Source of the DNA: Mesocentrotus franciscanus
Taxonomy: Eukaryota > Echinodermata > Echinoidea > Camarodonta > Strongylocentrotidae
Direction of reading: 5' to 3'
Assembly: GCA_037976565.1 (NCBI GenBank)
Contig: CP137671.1
Coordinates: forward strand, 19,101,910-19,165,909
Length of the DNA: 64,000 bases
Shown: positions 58,701-64,000 of the stretch, in pieces
Numbering within the stretch: the first letter of the stretch is position 1
Layout of the letters: each line of letters begins with the position of its first letter
Program-made: the position numbers and the translations under genes
The notes under the pieces: model-generated
Told to the model about the DNA's origin: nothing
The model's database searches: none
What the model saw: only the letters and a program-made list of their open reading frames with translations

Positions 58701-59560
58701 CCTGATTTTTTATTGACTTTTTATAGAAACTATTGTTCTCTGAGCAGTTTATGGAACATATGTGCGTCGACGTGTGTTCAAGTTCATGGATATATTATAT
58801 GGATGACTAAACTATTTTATGACATGCTGTATTATTATTCTGCTTCAAGAATCAAAGTTCAAGTTCAACTCAAGTGTAATTTATTGATTGACTGAGTGTT
58901 TGTGATCGGAGCTCATCTGGGACTTCGCTGCATTGGACTCTAAAAAACTGCCATATGGTAAGAATATAATACAATTTCTGGTGAAAAAGGCTACACTGGC
59001 ATTTTTTTTTTTAATTTACTACGCGTGAACACCTTTTAATGTGTGAATTGTTCTTTCTATAAGCTCAACACTAAGTGGCGGAGAAAACCCTTTTACATGC
59101 AGGGCCTTCGGCTTCGCTGTGGAACTATGCTCAACGAAGATCATATTTAGCACTTTAAATAGTCTAGATCTATAGCAGATCAGTTAAAGTGTTCAAAAAT
59201 AATCTTAATAGTACATATATTAATTTCATTCGGCATATCATTCATACGCTGTAGTTCTCTTTCATGTCCGTATATGTATATCTTAACTCCTGTTTGTTTG
59301 TTTAATTGCACAAGTGTGCGCCTTAATTATATGATTTTAAGTGGACTCTGATTGATAATAGTACATCATTACATGTAGGCCTACCAGTGAATACCTTTCA
59401 ACGCATTATTAATGGAATTAGTAGTCCTAAGTGGATTTATAAAATGGTTTGGACTGCGTATCCCTTTCCTCAATATCTGCATAATGTCGTATCAGGACAA
59501 TTACCCCCTGGAAAATCACCCCCAGAAAAGCTACCCCCTACGTACAATTACCCCCGGAAA
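55758..59560 (+). repeat. Tandem triplication, copy 3, with ~925 bp absent from copies 1 and 2
   Basis: It is nearly identical to copy 2 up to about 57992, where it continues through more minisatellite and then a GGAGCGCCGCCTGTCG end (58203-58219) and about 700 bp of other DNA. It rejoins at TGGGACTTCGCTGC (58918). Homology stops near 59560, inside ACAATTACCCC-type repeats, so the GC-rich repeat block of the other copies is missing. Confidence 0.9.
57487..58219 (+). repeat. Minisatellite and right end of the transposon-like element in copy 3
   Basis: This is the undeleted version of the block in copies 1 and 2. It ends in GTGTGGGGGCACTGTGCCCC and GGAGCGCCGCCTG, matching the right end of the 32191-33871 element. 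Confidence 0.8.
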
Positions 59561-59589
59561 ATTACCCCCGAGGACAACCAACCCCGAGG

Positions 59590-59604
59590 ACAATTGCCCC
59601 CAAA

Positions 59605-59642
<38 letters not shown>

Positions 59643-59698
59643 AATAAAAATAAATAAATAAATAAATAAATAAAAATTAAAAAAAAAAAAAAAAATTA
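59590..59698. repeat. A-rich / (AAAT)n low-complexity tract
   Basis: Runs of AAATAAATAAAT and poly-A lie directly after copy 3 of the triplication. Confidence 0.9.
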
Positions 59699-59738
59699 CC
59701 TTCCTGTTCATTGAAGGGGAAGTCCACCCTGATAAAAA

Positions 59739-60150
59739 GGGCGCTAGTGTAGTTTCGTATCCATTTTTTTAGCAGTTTCATATCCAATCTTAGCAAAGGA
59801 ATTTTAGCCCAATTTTTTACTAATTTTAATCATAATCATATATTGCAATTTCCACCTGAATTTGGATCACATCCGTTAATCGGGAATCCTCCGTTTAGGG
59901 CTTCGATGTCGACGTCGTCGCTCAGTACCGTCTCTACGCTTTCGCTCTGCACCTCAAACTGAAGCTATCAGTCAAAAATTATGCAAACTTCTCGTATGTT
60001 TTATGCGCATGGTATCGTGCAGCGCGTGCGCGTAATACCATAAACCATACGAGAAGTTTGCATAATTTGTGACTGATAGCTTCAGTTTGAGGTGCAGAGC
60101 GAAAGCGTAGAGACGGTAGGCCCTACTGAGCGACGACGTCGACATCGACA
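59739..60150. repeat. Foldback element, second copy, right arm truncated
   Basis: The left arm (59739 to about 59975) matches 6334-6570, including GGATCACATCCG and CTACGCTTTCGCTCTGCACC. The centre is a different hairpin (CAAACTTCTCGTATG / CATACGAGAAGTTTG), and the right arm stops at 60150, where the next repeat begins. Confidence 0.85.
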
Positions 60151-61205
60151 TATTTTAATAACTACCCCCATTTTAACTCGGATAAGCGCACCTTATATTT
60201 TCACATGTGCCCCTTTTCCTAATGATAAGTGCCCCATTAAAAAAGAGCCCCTTCCCCTTCTCATAAGTGCCCTTTCTCTGGTAAATGTCCCTTTTCAGGT
60301 ACGAGAAGTTAATCCTTTTCAACAGATAAGTGCCCCCTTCACCTCCGATAAATGCCCCTTTAAAATCTGATCGGTACCCATTTTCTTTCAACTAATGCAC
60401 ATTTTCCTTTATTATTAGTGCCCCTTTTTCATTCACATAAGTGCCCCTTTTCATATCTGGTCATTGCCCCTTTTCAGGTGCGATAAGTACCTCTTTTCAC
60501 CTCTGATGATTTCCCTTTTAACAATGATACGTGCCCTTTTTTCCTTTCTAAAGGGACCTATCCCCTTTTCATAAATGTCCCTTTTCACTTCTTATAAATG
60601 CCCCTATCAAGATCTGATGGGGGCCCCTTTTTGTCAACAAATGCCCATTTCCTATTCTAATGACTGACTTTTTTCATCCCTGGTAAGTGCCTCTTTTTGA
60701 GGGTGTGGGAAGTGCCCCATTTTCACTTCTGATAATTACTCTTTGTACTTTGACACATGCTCCTTCTCTTTTCTGCTCGCACGCATCTATAGATGATATA
60801 GTTATGTTACTTATCAAAGGCCTTTTCAGTCTTCCGTTATGAGAATGTGCTTATAACCCCATCAGGATTTGTTTTTTTCCTCTTTATAAGATGTAATTTT
60901 TCGCACTGCGACATCACAAATCTTTAAAACTTTCCTCGCTCGCTTCGCTCGCTCGCAAATAAATTTTCAGACCAATGCACCCAACTGCAAAGCATGATGC
61001 TTAAGCAATATCTTGTTTGGTGTATAAAGTGAAACAAATATTGAAATCATCCCTGATAATGTAATCACAATGTATAGGAGTATATACCAATGTCTAAAAA
61101 ATGTATATTTGCGCTTTGAGATTTCCCTTTGTAGGTGCCCTTTTTTCCCAGAAAGTGCCCTTTTTTCTTAGTGCCCCCCCCTACTTTGGAAGTCACTCGG
61201 CCGCC
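60151..61205 (-). mobile_element. Inverted, truncated copy of the minisatellite transposon-like element
   Basis: About 60200-60780 is the reverse complement of the GGGGCACTTATCAGA minisatellite (GATAAGTGCCCCTTTTC type). It is followed by the reverse complement of the left region of 32191-33871 (CCAACTGCAAAGCATGATGC, AAAGTGCCCTTTTTTC) and the terminus GGCCGCCCCTG at 61199-61209. The other terminus is missing at the join with the foldback. Confidence 0.82.
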
Positions 61206-61209
61206 CCTG

Positions 61210-62750
61210 TATCCATTCCTTAATTGTCTGGCCCGGTTTAAGCATTATTGTGTTCTGAAAGAAAAGAATTTCAATTGATAAAGAATCAATAGTCCCGACT
61301 GTATGCACTGACTTAACATTCAGTGCATAATTACAATGTACTGCTTTACCATCATATCATTATAACTGATTTACAGCAAGCTGCAGTTGGCAATAGGAAG
61401 CCACTCAGGAAATAAGTTTGGGCAAACCGCCGTGCATGGTAAGAAAAATTGACATTTGTTGACATTTATTATGATGACAAAACTTAAAGGCGTGATCAAA
61501 ATGTAATATCGTCAATTTAAGCCATGAAGTCGTGAACTCCTTGGTAATACGGACTTTTGTGTTCGGAATTCTTAACCTCAGGCTCAGGACCTATACAGAT
61601 ATACAGATCGACCTGTCCTCATCAGACCGAAGTTACAAAATAACCCACTATTTTCAGACACCGGATATTTTCCCGAAGCTCGAAATTGCGTTTTCACCAG
61701 ACCAGACCAGACCAATACGCTCATATAGCTCGATCGGACGGGCGAAAATTAGCTTGCTAATTATTTTAAAGACCAGTTTTGGAAACGCCCCTCTCTTAAA
61801 AAATTAAATGGAAGCTCTCATTACCAATCATGTGAAAGAATATGTTTTGACTAATACGTGATGATACAAATTTTGCCGGGAAACCGCCTACTAATTGATA
61901 TATTTGGTAAATTATTATATCTATTGGGACCAACTAGATATCGCGCACGTGGTCGCGTAGTCCCATATACATCTTTCTGTGTACAGTGCTTGTAACTTTA
62001 CCAAGACTGGGCCAAATTTCTTATCATTTTGATGATTCCAGAACCTTGCAGTACACACCAATACTTATATGCTAGATTATCAACCTTTTCTGATCGATTT
62101 CACAACGTTTCTTTCACAATGCAATCGCATGACCAGAACTGGTCTTTATCTTTAAAATAGCGAATAGCGGGTTATTTATTTTTCTGAAAACGAACCTTCC
62201 GGAAAATGTGTACACCCGCTTTTATTTGTGGGGTGATATTTTCGGGTGACCCCCTTTCCATTTGCATCAAAGCATTTGTGTAGATTATTCCATGTATGTG
62301 AAATGTTTGTTAAAATAATAAAGATTAATGAAGATTTCCTGAAATAAAATGTCATACATTTAATATCAATTCATAAGGATACTTCTAATATTTGTTGATC
62401 ATGTTAATTATGAAAACAAACAAAAAAGGCACGACTAGAAAATGTAATACAGTAGAGAATGTGAAACAAACTTCATTGCTCTGTTGATACACTATTCAGC
62501 AATACATGTATGTTCCATGGAATCTCCTTTAGCATCTTCAGTTTGGGACTGTATTTGATGGTTATATTCAAGGCATCAAATGAAGTACTAGCAGTGGCGT
62601 AATGAACAAAAAAGTTGGGGGGGGGGGGCTGGCAGACAAAAAATCCGCATCACCCACTCTTACATGCAGGCCCCGCTGAACGTTTTTCAAAGGGGATGGG
62701 GGGGGGGGTAAAGTATTTACGATCAGGTAGAGCGTAGTGTAAATTGGCGT
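61210..62750. other. Gene-free stretch with dispersed repeat copy 2
   Basis: Contains the second copy of the 184-bp dispersed repeat (61957-62140), a CAGACCAGACCAGACC short tandem (61699-61713) and G runs near 62617 and 62699. No coding or RNA feature was recognised. Confidence 0.6.
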
Positions 62751-62754
62751 GGGG

Positions 62755-64000
62755 TCAAGGGGCATTTAATTACGGTCCAGATGAGCATATTTTGATACCT
62801 TTTTCATGACACTGGCAGGTCACTAATTGGCGTGGGGTCCAGGGGGCTGAGCCCCCTGAAACAGGGATTTGAGGCATTTTATAACGGTCAGATGAGCATA
62901 TTTTGATACCCTATTTGTGACACTGGCAGGTCGCTAATTGGCGTGGGGTCCAGGGGGCGGAGCCTCCGGAAGCTCAGGGGTTTAGGGGCTTAGGCCCCTG
63001 GTGGGGTCGAGGGGCGGAGCCTCCGGAAGCTCAGGGTTTTAGGCATTTAATTACGGTCAGATGAGCATATTTTGATACCCTATTTGTGACACTGGCAGGT
63101 CACTAATTGGCGTGGGGTCCAGGGGGCGGAGCCCCCGGAAGCTCAGGGGTTTTAGGCAATAAATTACTGTCAGATGAGTATCCAGGGACCTGACTTAGGG
63201 CCATTGGTTGGGTCCAGGGGACAGAGCCCCTGGAAGCTCAGGGGTTTTAGGCGTTTAATTACGGTCAGATTATCATATTTTGATACCTTATTTGTGACAC
63301 TGGCAGGACACTAATTGGCGTGGGTCCAGGGGGCGGGGTCCAGGGGCGGAGCCCCAGAAGCTCAGGGGTTTAAGGCATTTTATAACGGTCAAATAAGCAT
63401 TCAGGGGCCCGCCTTAATTAGGGCCCCTGGTGGGTTCGAGGGGGAAGAGCCACCGGAAGTTCAGGGGTTTTAGGCAATAAATTACGGTCAAATGAGGATC
63501 CAGGGGCCCGCCTTAGGGCCCTAGGTGGGGTCCAGAGGGCAGAGCCCCTGGAGGCTCAGGGTTTTAGGCGTTCAATTACGGTCAGATGAGCATATTTTGA
63601 TATCTTATTTGGGACACTGGCAGGACACTAATTGGCGTGGGGTCCAGGGCGGAGCCCCAGAAGCTCAGGGTTTCATGCATTTTATAACGGTCAGATAAGC
63701 ATTCATTCAGGGGCCCGCCTTAAGGCCCCTGGTGGGTTCGAGGGGCAGAGCCTTCGGAAGTTCAGGGTGTTAGGCATTTAATTACGGTCAGATGATTTTT
63801 TGATACCTTATTTGTGACACTGGCAGGACACTAATTGGCGTTGGGTCCAGTTGCGGAGCCCCCAGAAGCTCGGGGGTTTTAGGCATTAAATTACCGTTAG
63901 ATGAGCATCCAGGGGCCTGCCTTAGGGCCCTAGGTGGAATCCAGGGGCCAGAGCCCCCGGAAGTTCAGGGGTGTTAGGCATTTAATTACGGTCAGATTAA
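62755..64000 (-). repeat. GC-rich ~115-bp tandem array, reaches window end
   Basis: Repeating units with GGCGTGGGGTCCAGGGGGC, GGAGCCCCCGGAAGCTCAGG, TTAATTACGGTCAGATGAGC and TTTGTGACACTGGCAGG, some shortened. They are the reverse complement of the family at 51290-51830 and 55170-55720. The array is cut by the window edge. Confidence 0.92.

Overview
This is eukaryotic genomic DNA. Its genes have many introns with GT-AG boundaries, it is AT-rich and crowded with repeats, and its SINEs, CR1/jockey-like fragments and palindromic MITEs resemble those of marine deuterostome invertebrates. An echinoderm, perhaps a sea urchin, is the best guess; this rests on repeat style and protein similarity recalled from memory, not on a search.

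Four protein-coding genes could be assembled exon by exon. (1) NSUN4-like mitochondrial rRNA m5C methyltransferase, minus strand, five exons, 5588 down to 1054 (498 aa). (2) UBE2J1-like ER-anchored ubiquitin-conjugating enzyme, plus strand, seven exons, 5999 to 16762 (372 aa). Genes 1 and 2 are head to head across a 410-bp gap that is probably a shared promoter. (3) An unrecognised 436-aa low-complexity/coiled-coil protein, minus strand, four exons, 26877 to 21009. (4) A ZNFX1-family protein (SF1 helicase-like core, NFX1 zinc fingers, C-terminal RZ finger), minus strand, three coding exons, 40391 to 33991. Its helicase motifs are degenerate and it has a one-base frameshift inside the RZ finger.

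The rest is mostly repeats. The 5.2-kb first intron of UBE2J1 holds several foldback and TIR elements. One of them (7364-8353) has a perfect 9-bp target-site duplication, and a 132-bp deletion derivative of it sits at 26415-26546 with its own perfect 9-bp duplication. 28.2-31.8 kb is a degenerate satellite-like array. 32.2-33.9 kb is a DNA-transposon-like element whose body is a 22-23 bp minisatellite; relatives of it recur to the right. 40.6-43.0 kb holds two broken non-LTR retrotransposons, one split by a nested insertion. 48.0-59.6 kb is a tandem triplication with a period of about 3.88 kb. The window ends in a GC-rich array of roughly 115-bp repeats that continues past the edge. No tRNA, rRNA, CRISPR or bacterial-type feature was seen.

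Nothing here is clearly an undescribed biological system. The strongest candidates for follow-up are the degenerate ZNFX1 paralogue, the 9-bp-TSD transposon family, the minisatellite-bearing transposon family with its tandem triplication, and the tandem copies of the NSUN4 last exon.
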